From CAYZJV01 sp964473245 (GTDB lineage Bacteria > Spirochaetota > Spirochaetia > Sphaerochaetales > Sphaerochaetaceae): DNA of 64,000 nucleotides. Below are positions 43,092-52,483 of this stretch, one piece after another; within the stretch, counting starts at the first letter, position 1, and each line of letters begins with the position of its first letter. The stretch spans positions 1 to 64,000 of the forward strand of contig CAYYOL010000006.1 of assembly GCA_964473245.1 (NCBI GenBank), in the 5' to 3' direction. The notes under the pieces are model-generated. The model had not been told where the DNA came from and searched no databases. It worked only from the letters and a program-made list of their open reading frames with translations. A program made the position numbers and the translations under genes.

Positions 43092-44161
43092 CAGTATGCC
43101 TCCAATGCCTGTTTTCCTCTTCGCAATGCTGTACACACGCGTCGAAGTGCCTCTTCAGTGTCCTCCCAGCCGATACAACCGTCTGTGACCGACACCCCAT
43201 ATTTCAACTCTTTCGGATTGCTCGGGATGCTCTGGCATCCGGCAATCAGATTACTCTCCAGCATAAAGCCCCTGATCTCGGTTCTTCCCCATACAACCTG
43301 ATCCACCACCGCTCTCAGCACCCTACGTTGCCTCTTCGGATCCTTGCGGGAGTTCGCATGGCTACAATCCACCACGATCGATGGCGTAAGCGAGAGTTTC
43401 TCCATGAGCATCGTTGCCGCCTCGACATCCTCGTCATAGTAGTTCGGGCCATGATCGCCTCCACGAAGAATCAGGTGGCCACAGTCGTTACCTGTGGTCC
43501 GGTAGATCGATAAAGTGCCGTCCTTGGCTATGCCGATGAATGCTGCTGGCTCACGTGCGCTCTTTATGGCGTTCACCGCAGTGGCATACTCTCCCCCTGT
43601 GCTGTTTTTGAAACCGACTGCGACCGACATGCCGCTAGCCAATGTTCGGTGAGTCTGACTCTCAGTTGTTCGCGCCCCTATGGAACACCAGCTCAACATG
43701 TCGTCTATGTACTGGGGAACAATCGGATCGAGCATCTCACAACCGACAGGTAGTCCGATAGAGGTGATGTCTATGAGGAGTTTCCTCGCAGTGGCTATCC
43801 CCTCTTGAATATCATAGGAACCGTCCATTCGAGGATCTACGATAAGACCTTTCCAGCCTCCGATAGTCCGTGGCTTCTCGAAATAGGTACGCATGACTAG
43901 GTACAATTTGTCTGAGACATCATCTGCGAGATCCTTGAGTTTTCGTGCATATTCACGCGCGGCTTCTGGATCATGAATGGAACAGGGTCCCACTATCGCG
44001 AGTAGCCGGGAATCCTTTCCTTGAATAATATCGTTCACTCGCTGTCTGGATTCAAGGATTCGCGCCGTGAGCTCGTTGGTCACCGGATACCGTTCAGCAA
44101 GTACAGCAGGGCTGTCCAGCGGTTCGATACCCTGTATTCTGATATCAATGTTTTTCTGCAT
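43091..44161 (-). CDS. aroG: 3-deoxy-7-phosphoheptulonate (DAHP) synthase, class I
   Basis: 356-residue AroG/F/H-type DAHP synthase. LLAIVGPCSIHDPEAAREYA, VMRTYFEKPRTIGGWKGL, GARTTESQTHR and VDCSHANSRKDPKRQ are diagnostic. It joins phosphoenolpyruvate and erythrose 4-phosphate, entry to aromatic amino acids. The long N-terminal segment is the type that allows feedback by an aromatic amino acid. Start at the only ATG before the family N-terminus; a GGAGG lies 13 bases upstream, rather far. Confidence 0.96.
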   Translation of the reverse strand: MQKNIDIRIQGIEPLDSPAVLAERYPVTNELTARILESRQRVNDIIQGKDSRLLAIVGPCSIHDPEAAREYARKLKDLADDVSDKLYLVMRTYFEKPRTIGGWKGLIVDPRMDGSYDIQEGIATARKLLIDITSIGLPVGCEMLDPIVPQYIDDMLSWCSIGARTTESQTHRTLASGMSVAVGFKNSTGGEYATAVNAIKSAREPAAFIGIAKDGTLSIYRTTGNDCGHLILRGGDHGPNYYDEDVEAATMLMEKLSLTPSIVVDCSHANSRKDPKRQRRVLRAVVDQVVWGRTEIRGFMLESNLIAGCQSIPSNPKELKYGVSVTDGCIGWEDTEEALRRVCTALRRGKQALEAY

Positions 44162-44185
44162 GTCGAGTCGGGAGCCTCCATACCC

Positions 44186-44214
44186 TGTATACCATAACAA
44201 CCGTTTGCCGGCAA
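44186..44214 (-). promoter_or_regulatory. Candidate promoter upstream of the DAHP synthase gene
   Basis: -35 TTGCCG (44209-44214), 17-base spacer, -10 TATACA (44186-44191). The -35 is part of a perfect palindrome TTGCCGGCAA (44205-44214), which could be an operator. Confidence 0.4.
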
Positions 44215-44223
44215 GAAGGGGAA

Positions 44224-45954
44224 CTACTTCTCCTGATCGTCCTTGTGGCCGGTCAAGGTCTGCTTGAGTGAGTAGAGGTAGCGTTTGATCTTGAGCGTCG
44301 GAGTCCGTTGGAAAGGCTCATCCTGAAGCGAGACGTCGCTAATCCTGCTGAATGAGCTCAGCTCCTTGTTCACCTCTTCTCTGATATGACTCAGATACCC
44401 AGAAGCACTCTCCCTTGCATCGTTCACCGACAGCTTGAGATGTTCAGCCATCAACTCGAAATCGAGCTTGATAAGTGCACCAAGCCCACCTTCTCCAGGA
44501 AGAACTAGCGACTCCTGGACATAAGGGATATTGTTCAGCAACCCTTCGATGAGCTCGGGATAGATATTCTCTCCACTAGGTCCGAGAATCATAGTCTTCT
44601 TTCGCCCTCGAATCGAGAGCCGGTTGCGGTCGATTGAACCGAGGTCCCCAGTTCTGAACCACCCATCTTCGGTGAAGGATTCCCGAGTGAGCTCCTCGTT
44701 GTGGTAGTAACCACGCATGATATTCGGTCCCTTCGCGACAATCTCTCCGACATGCGTATTCGGATCGGGCTCGTGTATGCGAATTTGCACACCTTTCACC
44801 GCATAGCCTATGGTACCAGGCTTTGTCTGTTTGGGACCCGAACCTGCCAGCAGCGGCGAAGTTTCAGTCAACCCATACCCGATGGCATAGGGGAACTTAG
44901 CCTCTTTGAGAAACTGCTCCACTTCCAGATCGAGAGCGGAGCCGCCGACGCCAAAGAACTTCAGCCTTCCACCGAACGTGCGACGGAGTTTCTTCCCTAT
45001 GACACTCCGAATGAATCTCCTGAACAGAGGATTCGCATGGAGTTTCGCCACCCGTGGGTTGTTTGCAATCTGGGGAACCACAGAGCCCCTATAGATTTTC
45101 TCTATGAGCAGGGGAACCGAAAGGAGCACCTGCGGACGAATCCGTTTCATGGCGGGAAGCAGAATGCTTGCGGCAGGAGGTTTGCCGAGGTAGTGGACTT
45201 CACAGCCGGTAACCAGTGGCAGCAGAAAGCCGAGTGTGAACTCGTACGAATGGCTCATGGGGAGTATGGAGAGGAAACGGTATCCGGTCCGAATCTTGAA
45301 GAACTGCTTCACACAGGCAGAAGCATTGCTTGCAAGGTTCCGGTTGGTGAGCATGACCCCTTTTGAAGAGCCTGTGGTACCACTGGTATAGATAATCGAG
45401 ACCAGATCATCCTCATTGTGCACACGTGCACCGATGCCCTTACTATCGATCTTCGTTCTCGTGGTATCTCGACCCGGAGCATGATGGAAGTCGCGCATAT
45501 CCTTCAAAGTGGGGGAGATCGGATCGGGAACGTGGAATAGATCCTCCATTCTCAGTAACATGCTCACCCGTTCATTGTGGATAGTCGCGATCTTCTCGAA
45601 CAACTTGGTGGAGACCACGCAGGCTTTCGACTCGCTATGACGCAGGATCGTATCGATCTCTTTACTTGAGAAGTCAGGAAGTATAGGAACCGCCACAGCT
45701 CCTGCCGAGACTACCGCAAGATAGGCAACGCCCCACATCGGTTGGCTCTCCCCGAGAATGGCTACCCGATCGCCGACCTGTATATCATGATCGATCAGGT
45801 AGGTCGCGACAGCGTCCACCTTCCGCTTCAGATCGCCATAGGTAATTGCGTGTTCTTCCTCACCGATTTTCACCAGAGCGATCCTCTCTGCATGTCGTTC
45901 TGCTGATCGTTCGAGTATATGGCGAATAGTAAACTGTTCGAGTTCATGTTTCAT
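44224..45954 (-). CDS. AMP-dependent acyl-CoA ligase (long-chain type)
   Basis: 576 residues of the ANL superfamily. ATP/AMP signature IYTSGTTGSSKGVMLTN near residue 190, GYGLTETSPLLAG, and GWFRTGDLGSIDRN with the hinge Asp. The overall pattern is that of long-chain fatty-acid-CoA ligases. Spirochaetes take up host or environmental fatty acids, which such enzymes activate for membrane lipids. A second, differently diverged copy is at 58938-60692. It sits 2 bases from the upstream YycJ-like gene. Confidence 0.92.
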   Translation of the reverse strand: MKHELEQFTIRHILERSAERHAERIALVKIGEEEHAITYGDLKRKVDAVATYLIDHDIQVGDRVAILGESQPMWGVAYLAVVSAGAVAVPILPDFSSKEIDTILRHSESKACVVSTKLFEKIATIHNERVSMLLRMEDLFHVPDPISPTLKDMRDFHHAPGRDTTRTKIDSKGIGARVHNEDDLVSIIYTSGTTGSSKGVMLTNRNLASNASACVKQFFKIRTGYRFLSILPMSHSYEFTLGFLLPLVTGCEVHYLGKPPAASILLPAMKRIRPQVLLSVPLLIEKIYRGSVVPQIANNPRVAKLHANPLFRRFIRSVIGKKLRRTFGGRLKFFGVGGSALDLEVEQFLKEAKFPYAIGYGLTETSPLLAGSGPKQTKPGTIGYAVKGVQIRIHEPDPNTHVGEIVAKGPNIMRGYYHNEELTRESFTEDGWFRTGDLGSIDRNRLSIRGRKKTMILGPSGENIYPELIEGLLNNIPYVQESLVLPGEGGLGALIKLDFELMAEHLKLSVNDARESASGYLSHIREEVNKELSSFSRISDVSLQDEPFQRTPTLKIKRYLYSLKQTLTGHKDDQEK

Positions 45955-45956
45955 GG

Positions 45957-46745
45957 TTACTTGACTCCCGGGTCCAACGACCCACTGTATAGATTTCCGT
46001 GTTCACAGATGGTTCGAATCCCCTCCCACCGTAGCTGTTCTGCGCACAGCGATTCAAGCACCTGAGGGTGGTTGTTCGTCCTTGAGAGGTGACAAAAATA
46101 GACCCGACGCAATCGTTCTGAGTCGCAGGTGTTCAGTAGGTTCACTGCATCGTTGTTTGATAGGTGTCCGTACTCTCCTCCGATTCGTCGTTTGAGAAAC
46201 AGTGGATACGGGCCGGTTGTAAGCATATGCTCATCGTAATTCGCCTCGAGGAACAGGATGTCGGAGGCCAGGGCATACTGGCGCATCGTCTCATTCAGAA
46301 CTCCCGTGTCGGTAAGAACCGTGAAATTCCTTCCGAGAACTTCGAGAGAGAACCCGACCGAGGCGGGGCTGTCGTGACTGGTCCGGAACGCAGTTATCAT
46401 AAACGAGCCGACCGAGAACGTCTCTAGATCTGAAAAAAGTCGAATCTGTTGTTCAGGAATCCGCAACTTGGCCAGCTCGGTGGCGCATTCGGTAACGAGC
46501 CGCTTGTGGATATAGACCGGCTTCCCGGTCTTGCGTGCGAAGACGCCGGCGCCCCGACTATGATCGGGGTGCATATGGGTAATACAAAGACCCTGGACAG
46601 TGGAAAAGTCAAATCCAGCATCCTCCGATCTCAACTGCATTTGACGAAGCGAGAACCCGGCATCGAAGAGCATCGATTCGGAGTCGGTCCCAATCAGATA
46701 GCTGTTCCCGGAAGAGCCGCTGCCCAGCACGGCATACCGGATCAT
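45957..46745 (-). CDS. MBL-fold hydrolase, YycJ/WalJ-like
   Basis: 262-residue metallo-beta-lactamase-fold protein. GSGSSGNSYLIG at the N-terminus, the metal motif THMHPDHSRG, LLTDTG-type loop (VLTDTGVLNE), FLEANYDEHML and GHLSNNDAV are typical of YycJ/WalJ, proposed to have exonuclease-like activity in DNA repair or cell-wall coordination. Its ATG overlaps the stop of the ArsC/Spx-like gene by 4 bases. Family call firm; role open. Confidence 0.88.
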   Translation of the reverse strand: MIRYAVLGSGSSGNSYLIGTDSESMLFDAGFSLRQMQLRSEDAGFDFSTVQGLCITHMHPDHSRGAGVFARKTGKPVYIHKRLVTECATELAKLRIPEQQIRLFSDLETFSVGSFMITAFRTSHDSPASVGFSLEVLGRNFTVLTDTGVLNETMRQYALASDILFLEANYDEHMLTTGPYPLFLKRRIGGEYGHLSNNDAVNLLNTCDSERLRRVYFCHLSRTNNHPQVLESLCAEQLRWEGIRTICEHGNLYSGSLDPGVK

Positions 46746-47080
46746 GCATGCACCCTGTGCGTCTCGAGATAGTCTGTGTCGAATCCTGAGCGGATGGTGG
46801 ACTTGCTCTTGAGAATGGGCGTCTTCAACAATTCCGGGTGGAGCTGTAACTCCTCTTGCGAATTGTATTCTCGCCAGGCGTACCCCTGCTTCACATAGTA
46901 GGATGACGTATCGTCGATCAATGCATGCGGATCGAGTGCTTGGAATATCTTCTTCCACTCCCCGTCCGATAGACGTCTCTCGTTCAGATCGACGAACTGG
47001 TGCTCGATGGATCGCTCCTTGCAGAATCGAAGAGCTTTTCTCGTCTCTGCGCATTTTCTGGTACCGATGATCTGTAGCAC
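46742..47080 (-). CDS. ArsC/Spx-family thioredoxin-fold protein
   Basis: 112 residues, ArsC/Spx/YffB group. GTRKCAETRKALRFCKER holds a Cys at about residue 10 in the usual active-site position, with a second Cys near 20. LDPHALIDDTS and TPILKSKSTIRSGFD follow; the Arg of the ArsC active site is not obvious. It starts with GTG, with AAGGAG 6 bases before it. Arsenate reductase, Spx-like regulator or other thiol protein are all possible; no ars genes are near. Confidence 0.8.
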   Translation of the reverse strand: MLQIIGTRKCAETRKALRFCKERSIEHQFVDLNERRLSDGEWKKIFQALDPHALIDDTSSYYVKQGYAWREYNSQEELQLHPELLKTPILKSKSTIRSGFDTDYLETHRVHA

Positions 47081-47186
47081 GTCTCACTCCTTGCCAGACA
47101 CTATAGCGATTTGTGTCTGTAACGTCCAGTTGATAAGGACATCCATCAACCCCTAAATCCAGCTGTATATGGATAAGATACGGAAC

Positions 47187-47211
47187 TTGGCTCCGGTTGA
47201 CAAGGAGCCAA
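47187..47211 (+). promoter_or_regulatory. Inverted repeat around the asnS -35 box
   Basis: Perfect 8-base arms TTGGCTCC / GGAGCCAA with a 9-base centre that contains -35 TTGACA (47197-47202). A weak -10 AATAGT follows after 18 bases (47221-47226). A regulator bound here would cover the promoter. The rest of the 169-base gap between the divergent genes shows nothing else clear. Confidence 0.5.
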
Positions 47212-47249
47212 AAGGCATGGAATAGTTGCGCTAACACAAGGAGTCTCCC

Positions 47250-48638
47250 ATGAACGAACGAATATCCCAGTTGTTAGCACGAGAACCAGGTCCCGATACT
47301 ATCGTGGCCGAAGGATGGGTGAGGACGAAGCGAGAGAGCAAACGTGTCTGTTTTCTTGAGGTGAACGACGGTTCCTGTCTCAAAGGTCTTCAGGTAGTGA
47401 TCGATGTCGAAGCGTTCAACGATTCGGCACTGCTTGCCAGAATCACTACAGGAGCGTCGGTCTCCTGTCATGGAACACTCGTTGCATCTCCGGGAGGGAA
47501 TCAGGCAGTGGAACTCCAGGCAGCGCGCATCGAATTGCACGGAGAGGCCCCCGTCGACTCCTACCCACTGCAGAAGAAGCGTCATACACTCGAATATCTG
47601 CGAGAAATCGCACATCTGCGAGCACGAACCAACGTCATAGGTGCCGTCTCCCGGGTGAGAAACGAAGTATCGTATGCAGTACACACCTTTTTCCGCGAGC
47701 ATCAGTTCGCCTATATCCATACTCCTATCATAAGCACCAGCGATGCCGAGGGAGCCGGGGAGATGTTCCAGGTCACCACATTGGACTTTGACCATATACC
47801 ACGAACCCCCGAAGGCACTGTCGACTACAGTCAGGACTTCTTTGGTCGAAAAGCATCTTTGACGGTGAGCGGGCAGCTCGAGGGCGAAGCCTATGCACTG
47901 GCACTGAAGAACATCTACACATTCGGCCCCACGTTCCGAGCCGAGAACTCGAACACGAAACGACATTTGAGCGAATTCTGGATGATCGAACCGGAGATGG
48001 CCTTCTGCACCCTGGAAGGGAACATGGCAGTAGCAGAGAGTTTCCTCAAATACATATTCAACCATGTCCTCACCCATTGCGAACAGGATATGTCATTCTT
48101 CTCGCAGTTCATTGAGAAGGGCGTGGCGGATACACTGCGAACCGTGGTCGAAAAGCCGTTCGTGCATATGACCTACACCGACGCCATGGTTGAACTCGAA
48201 AAGCGTAACAGTAGCTTCGACTATCCAGTTTCATGGGGAAGCGATCTGCAAACAGAGCATGAGCGCTACCTCACCGAACAGGTCTGCAAGGGGCCGGTCA
48301 TCGTTACCGATTATCCGAAGGAGATCAAAGCCTTCTATATGAAGATGAACGATGATGGAAAAACCGTACGTGCTATGGACGTACTGGTTCCCCGACTCGG
48401 CGAGATCATCGGTGGAAGTGAGCGTGAGAGCCGACTCGATGTTCTTACCGAACGGATGCGCGCGCTCGACCTCGACCCGCAAGATTACTGGTGGTATCTC
48501 GACTTGAGAAGATTCGGCAGCGTACCGCATGCAGGGTTCGGTCTTGGGTTCGACCGTGCGATTCAGTATATCACTGGCATGCAGAATATCCGAGACGTGA
48601 TCCCCTTCCCTCGTGCTGCCAAGCAAGCCGACTTCTAG
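47250..48638 (+). CDS. asnS: Asparaginyl-tRNA synthetase
   Basis: 462-residue class IIb synthetase. N-terminal OB-fold (VAEGWVRTKRESKRVCFLEVND), motif 2 region TFRAENSNTKRHLSEFWMIEPE, motif 3 GFGLGFDRAIQYITGMQNIRDVIPF near the end. The QNIRD form and the length indicate AsnRS rather than AspRS. Its presence suggests direct charging of tRNA-Asn. Shine-Dalgarno AAGGAG precedes the ATG. Confidence 0.97.
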   Translation: MNERISQLLAREPGPDTIVAEGWVRTKRESKRVCFLEVNDGSCLKGLQVVIDVEAFNDSALLARITTGASVSCHGTLVASPGGNQAVELQAARIELHGEAPVDSYPLQKKRHTLEYLREIAHLRARTNVIGAVSRVRNEVSYAVHTFFREHQFAYIHTPIISTSDAEGAGEMFQVTTLDFDHIPRTPEGTVDYSQDFFGRKASLTVSGQLEGEAYALALKNIYTFGPTFRAENSNTKRHLSEFWMIEPEMAFCTLEGNMAVAESFLKYIFNHVLTHCEQDMSFFSQFIEKGVADTLRTVVEKPFVHMTYTDAMVELEKRNSSFDYPVSWGSDLQTEHERYLTEQVCKGPVIVTDYPKEIKAFYMKMNDDGKTVRAMDVLVPRLGEIIGGSERESRLDVLTERMRALDLDPQDYWWYLDLRRFGSVPHAGFGLGFDRAIQYITGMQNIRDVIPFPRAAKQADF

Positions 48639-48673
48639 AGCCTTCGACAGATAATCCGAGTAGCACGAACTGC

Positions 48674-48703
48674 GGAGCGGGTAGATGCACACTACCCTGC
48701 TCC
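48674..48703. repeat. Stem-loop between convergent asnS and LuxR-type genes
   Basis: Arms GGAGC-GGGTAG and CTACCC-t-GCTCC pair over 11 bases with one bulged T and a 7-base loop, spanning the stop codon of the LuxR-type gene. No U-tract on either strand. It probably marks the shared 3' end. Confidence 0.6.
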
Positions 48704-49321
48704 GGTGCGCGCATGCAAGATAGCGTACAGGGAGAGCTGACGCAATGTTCGTGCTCCCGTCTTCAAAAAGAGATTCCGCTTGTGTGCATTCACCGTGTGA
48801 TACGAGATACCCAGCGTATAGGAGATCTCCTTGAGCGAACTTCCCTTGGCTATCTGATCCATGATCTCCGATTCGCGCGGAGTAAGGGGTTTCTCCTGCT
48901 CAGGCACCCCCTCGGATACACCTTGGGCAGGGAGAATCTGGCAACGCCGCTTCAACACAGCTCCCACTACATCCATGCAACGCGAGAGAGCCACAGAGAT
49001 AACAGGTACTCCTCCCACCGTGTGAACCGGAGACTCCACGGAGCTACAATCAGAATCTACTACGGCGATCATGGCATCGCATCGGCAAGCTCCATGGGTA
49101 TGGTCGGCCAAGGCTTTATTCAAGCATTGAGAATCTCCTTCGGACAGTACCAGTGAAATATGGAGTGCGTAGTGACTTCTTCGCGGCATGACCGGAACAT
49201 CGGATTCAATGCACCGAGTCTCGACTTCGAGTCCATGCTCATAGAATGATAGGAGCCAATACCGGAAGGTCTCCAGTACGATCCGGTTCTTTCCTGTTAG
49301 GAGTATCGGGTATGTGTTCAC
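48692..49321 (-). CDS. LuxR-type helix-turn-helix regulator with divergent N-terminal domain
   Basis: 209 residues. The C-terminal 65 residues are a GerE/LuxR DNA-binding domain: LTPRESEIMDQIAKGSSLKEISYTLGIS in two parts, then HTVNAHKRNLFLKTGA. The N-terminal ~130 residues have the length of a receiver domain but lack the acidic triplet and phospho-acceptor pattern and are rich in Cys (about seven). It may be an atypical receiver or a thiol/metal sensor. GTG start; no usual Shine-Dalgarno. No histidine kinase is adjacent. Confidence 0.85.
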   Translation of the reverse strand: MNTYPILLTGKNRIVLETFRYWLLSFYEHGLEVETRCIESDVPVMPRRSHYALHISLVLSEGDSQCLNKALADHTHGACRCDAMIAVVDSDCSSVESPVHTVGGVPVISVALSRCMDVVGAVLKRRCQILPAQGVSEGVPEQEKPLTPRESEIMDQIAKGSSLKEISYTLGISYHTVNAHKRNLFLKTGARTLRQLSLYAILHARTGAG

Positions 49322-49353
49322 ACCCTAGTAACACCATATGATCCGATTATGCT

Positions 49354-49893
49354 TCACCGACGAACCGGTTCGCTCACCTTCAGCATGCGTGTCAGCTCAC
49401 GATCGAGCGCATTTGCAAACGCCTGGATCTCCCGAGGACCGAGTGGTCTGGTGCGCTCAACGTATACACCATACTCGCGAAGCTCGGTCATGAGATTTCT
49501 CATGGAGAGCCGTTCACCAACCGTCTCTTTGGTATACCGGCCACCACGATCGTCGATCACCACCATGCCGAGCTCAGCGAGCCGCGATGCAAGCGGGACA
49601 TCTCGTGTAATCGCGAGAGCACCTGCAGAGCCCAGCTCGACCAACAGGTCATCTGCACTGTCATCGCCCTTCTCCACCACAACCATGCGTACGAGCGGTA
49701 CACCACGGTCGTCGGTAAGATTGCGCCCTTCGACTTTGACCACATCAGGCAGTGGTCTGTCAGCTGCAAACAGGCTGGTTATACGCCGATTCACCACGGC
49801 CTTGAGGATAATCGTCCGTAACTGACGCGGACAGGAATCTGCATCTACATAGAGCATGATAGCTGGGATATCGCCATAGTGATCGATCGACAC
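49354..49893 (-). CDS. UPF0178 (YaiI/YqxD, DUF188) family protein
   Basis: 179 residues of the PIN-like DUF188 family: YVDADSCPRQLRTIILKA at the N-terminus, DDSADDLLVE and AITRDVPLASRLAELG in the middle. The acidic residues suggest a nuclease-like metal site, but function is not established. The GTG start has an excellent AAGGAGG 7 bases upstream, which gives a 12-residue N-terminal addition to the usual family start at MLYVDAD. Confidence 0.88.
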   Translation of the reverse strand: MSIDHYGDIPAIMLYVDADSCPRQLRTIILKAVVNRRITSLFAADRPLPDVVKVEGRNLTDDRGVPLVRMVVVEKGDDSADDLLVELGSAGALAITRDVPLASRLAELGMVVIDDRGGRYTKETVGERLSMRNLMTELREYGVYVERTRPLGPREIQAFANALDRELTRMLKVSEPVRR

Positions 49894-49965
49894 GCATGAT
49901 CCTCCTTCGCAACGTGGTACATTGCGAGTGTTTCGAGTCTACCTTACCGAGCGTATCGGACTCAG

Positions 49966-52362
49966 TCAATCCACCGAGAGCGAGAGATTCGCCGAGGCGA
50001 CACCTGCAGAAAGGAGATGAATCGTGCACACACCCCGCTCTCCGACCGTTCGCACATAGAACCCCGTTACCCCTCCCGACAGCGTTACCGTTGCAGGACT
50101 GATCAGAGCAATCGGACCAGAGACGGAGATGGTCACCGGAGCATTACTCTCCCTTAAGAGCTGGCCATGGTGGTCCTCCATGCGGATGATACATCTGACT
50201 ACATCGTAGGTCTCGCCTAGGGTGAGGTGATCCGTATCGCTTAAGAGAACTAATCGAGGAGTCGACGGAGGAGCAACGATGCGTGTAGTGACAATCCGAT
50301 CCTCTACTATGCCGTTGAATGTCCATAGCTGAGGAGAGCCGTCCCAAAACATGACGAACCGTTCGAACATGCGTACGGCATCGTCCATACACATCCGGTG
50401 TCTGTGCATAATACGGGCAAGGGCAATCTTCCTAGTCAGCGGCAAGTCGAATCCATGACTCACCGCTAAGTTCAGCAACTCTCTGACCGTCCGCTGCTCT
50501 TTGGTGGTCAAGGATGCAAGCTCCTCTATCCGACCTCCGATCAGATCATCGATGCGAACTGGAGGGTGCGGCATATCGGGAAACCGTTTTCGATCCGGCA
50601 GGAAGACACCCACCACTGTACCGTTGTAGAGCACTTGAACCTGTGCACAGTTGGTGAATACCCATACGTCATTGAGCGCATGAGCGGGAACAGCACCGAT
50701 TCGCAGAGACGAGGAGACCTCGAGGACCCACTGCGCATCGCCTTGCGAGCGGTAGAGTGCCCCTGCAAGCTTCGGAATTCTGAACATATCCGAAACGCCA
50801 TGGTAGCATACGCCATCGCCGCCACCGAATTGGCTGTGGGTATGATAGTCACTCATGCACCACCCGAAGACTCCTCCAATACGCCGATTACGATACATAG
50901 CCTGTAGTACATCGGCATGCCGAAGTGCATGTTCAGTTCGGATCACCTCTGGATCTCCTTGGCGACAGGGAAATAGATGCCCAGTGTGCTCTGTAACAAT
51001 ATAGGGGACTCTCCGATCTCGTGTGATGGCATGGGCAGAAGCAAGCGCCTTTTTCTCCCCTGCATAGGAGAAGTCGTTGTAGGTATACACCTCTTCGAGA
51101 AGAGAGCTTCCTGCAAAGTTCCGAACTCCTCCTGTGGCTCGGGTGGGATCGAGCATACGGGCCATCTCATTTGTTCTCGCATAGAGTGTATCGTCATCTG
51201 CCGATTCATTCACCCGCACTCCCCACATGATTATGGAGGGGTGATTTCGATCACGAACGATCATCTCTTTCAGCTGCTGAACGAGACGATCCCTCCAGAG
51301 CTCAGATGGACCGATATGTTGCCATCCGGGAATCTCCTCGAACACGAGCAGACCGATCTCATCACATCGTTGAAGAAAGTGGGGAGACTGCGGATAGTGA
51401 CTCGTACGAACACAGTTTACCTGCAACTCGTATTTGAGAAAGTCCGCATCGCGATCCTGTTGCCGCTTCGGCATGGCAAATCCAACATAGGGATAGAGTT
51501 GGTGTCGATTCATAGCCCGCAACTTCACCAAATTCCCATTGAGGACGAGTCCCTGTTCGTCCCATTCGATATCTCTAAAACCGGTTCGAACAGTGTACGT
51601 ATCGGCTCCCCTCAGCGTTCGTACGTGCACGATGACCGTGTAGAGCGCCGGTCGATCGATATCCCATCGTGTGACCGGGCCGATCGGGAGAATCACCACC
51701 ACCGGAGATCCGAACAGTTGCTCCTCTGTGGAGGCGCACAGTGCATGAGTATCATCGAGTACCTCCACGGTCAGTGTTCCCGTGGTCCCACGATCATCGA
51801 CCCCACCAAGGGTTACCTCCACACGTATCGTACGATATTCGTTTTGCTGTGCAGGCTCGGAACGGACAGCCACCTGCTCGATCCATTCACAACTGTATGC
51901 CAGAAGTGCCACTTCACGATAGATGCCTCCTGGAACCATGTAATCAACGACATGGCCGAACGGAGGAGTCTCGGGATTCTCTGTAGCATCGCACCGGACA
52001 GCGACCAGAACTGCATCTGCCTCGATCAATTGCTCAGGGACAGCAAGCTCGAACGGTGTGAAGGCGCCGACATGCTCGCCTGCTCGCACCCCCTGCAGAT
52101 AGATCGTGGCATGAACGCTGACTCCTTCGAAGCGGAGTCGCAAGTTCTCCCGATAGGTGACCTCTGACAGATCGATCACTGTCCGGTACCAGCCGATATA
52201 ATGTTTCACGGTCTGCTCGTGATACTGCAATGGCATAGACATCATGGAGTGCGGAATATCGACAATCTGCCACGCACTATCATCGAAATCGGGAAGCGAG
52301 AACCGCTCATCATCATCCAGACAAAACCGCCAGTGATAATTCATGGGATACCGTTCACTCAT
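49966..52362 (-). CDS. Glycoside hydrolase family 2 (beta-galactosidase/glucuronidase type)
   Basis: 798-residue GH2 enzyme. Sugar-binding domain at the N-terminus (DIPHSMMSMP, YIGWYRT), immunoglobulin-like domain, then the barrel with RTSHYPQSPHFLQRCDEIGL and the acid/base region IIMWGVRVNES; the likely nucleophile Glu is in YIVTEHTGH. C-terminal domains of about 200 residues follow (DUF4982-like and an invasin/Big-type strand domain). No signal peptide, so intracellular. Start at the ATG with GGAGG 6 bases upstream rather than the longer frame. Exact sugar specificity cannot be told. Confidence 0.88.
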   Translation of the reverse strand: MSERYPMNYHWRFCLDDDERFSLPDFDDSAWQIVDIPHSMMSMPLQYHEQTVKHYIGWYRTVIDLSEVTYRENLRLRFEGVSVHATIYLQGVRAGEHVGAFTPFELAVPEQLIEADAVLVAVRCDATENPETPPFGHVVDYMVPGGIYREVALLAYSCEWIEQVAVRSEPAQQNEYRTIRVEVTLGGVDDRGTTGTLTVEVLDDTHALCASTEEQLFGSPVVVILPIGPVTRWDIDRPALYTVIVHVRTLRGADTYTVRTGFRDIEWDEQGLVLNGNLVKLRAMNRHQLYPYVGFAMPKRQQDRDADFLKYELQVNCVRTSHYPQSPHFLQRCDEIGLLVFEEIPGWQHIGPSELWRDRLVQQLKEMIVRDRNHPSIIMWGVRVNESADDDTLYARTNEMARMLDPTRATGGVRNFAGSSLLEEVYTYNDFSYAGEKKALASAHAITRDRRVPYIVTEHTGHLFPCRQGDPEVIRTEHALRHADVLQAMYRNRRIGGVFGWCMSDYHTHSQFGGGDGVCYHGVSDMFRIPKLAGALYRSQGDAQWVLEVSSSLRIGAVPAHALNDVWVFTNCAQVQVLYNGTVVGVFLPDRKRFPDMPHPPVRIDDLIGGRIEELASLTTKEQRTVRELLNLAVSHGFDLPLTRKIALARIMHRHRMCMDDAVRMFERFVMFWDGSPQLWTFNGIVEDRIVTTRIVAPPSTPRLVLLSDTDHLTLGETYDVVRCIIRMEDHHGQLLRESNAPVTISVSGPIALISPATVTLSGGVTGFYVRTVGERGVCTIHLLSAGVASANLSLSVD

Positions 52363-52414
52363 GATCTGCCTCCACGGAACAAGTGTATCACGTTTTTTCT
52401 CGTATAGTGTGTAC

Positions 52415-52444
52415 TTGCATCGATTCACCCAAATGTCCTATAGT
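52415..52444 (+). promoter_or_regulatory. pfp promoter
   Basis: -35 TTGCAT (52415-52420), 18-base spacer, -10 TATAGT (52439-52444), about 40 bases before the pfp ATG and in the gap shared with the divergent GH2 gene. Confidence 0.55.
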
Positions 52445-52483
52445 TTTTTCATACATACCTACCCTAATCAGAGGAGTGCATGC

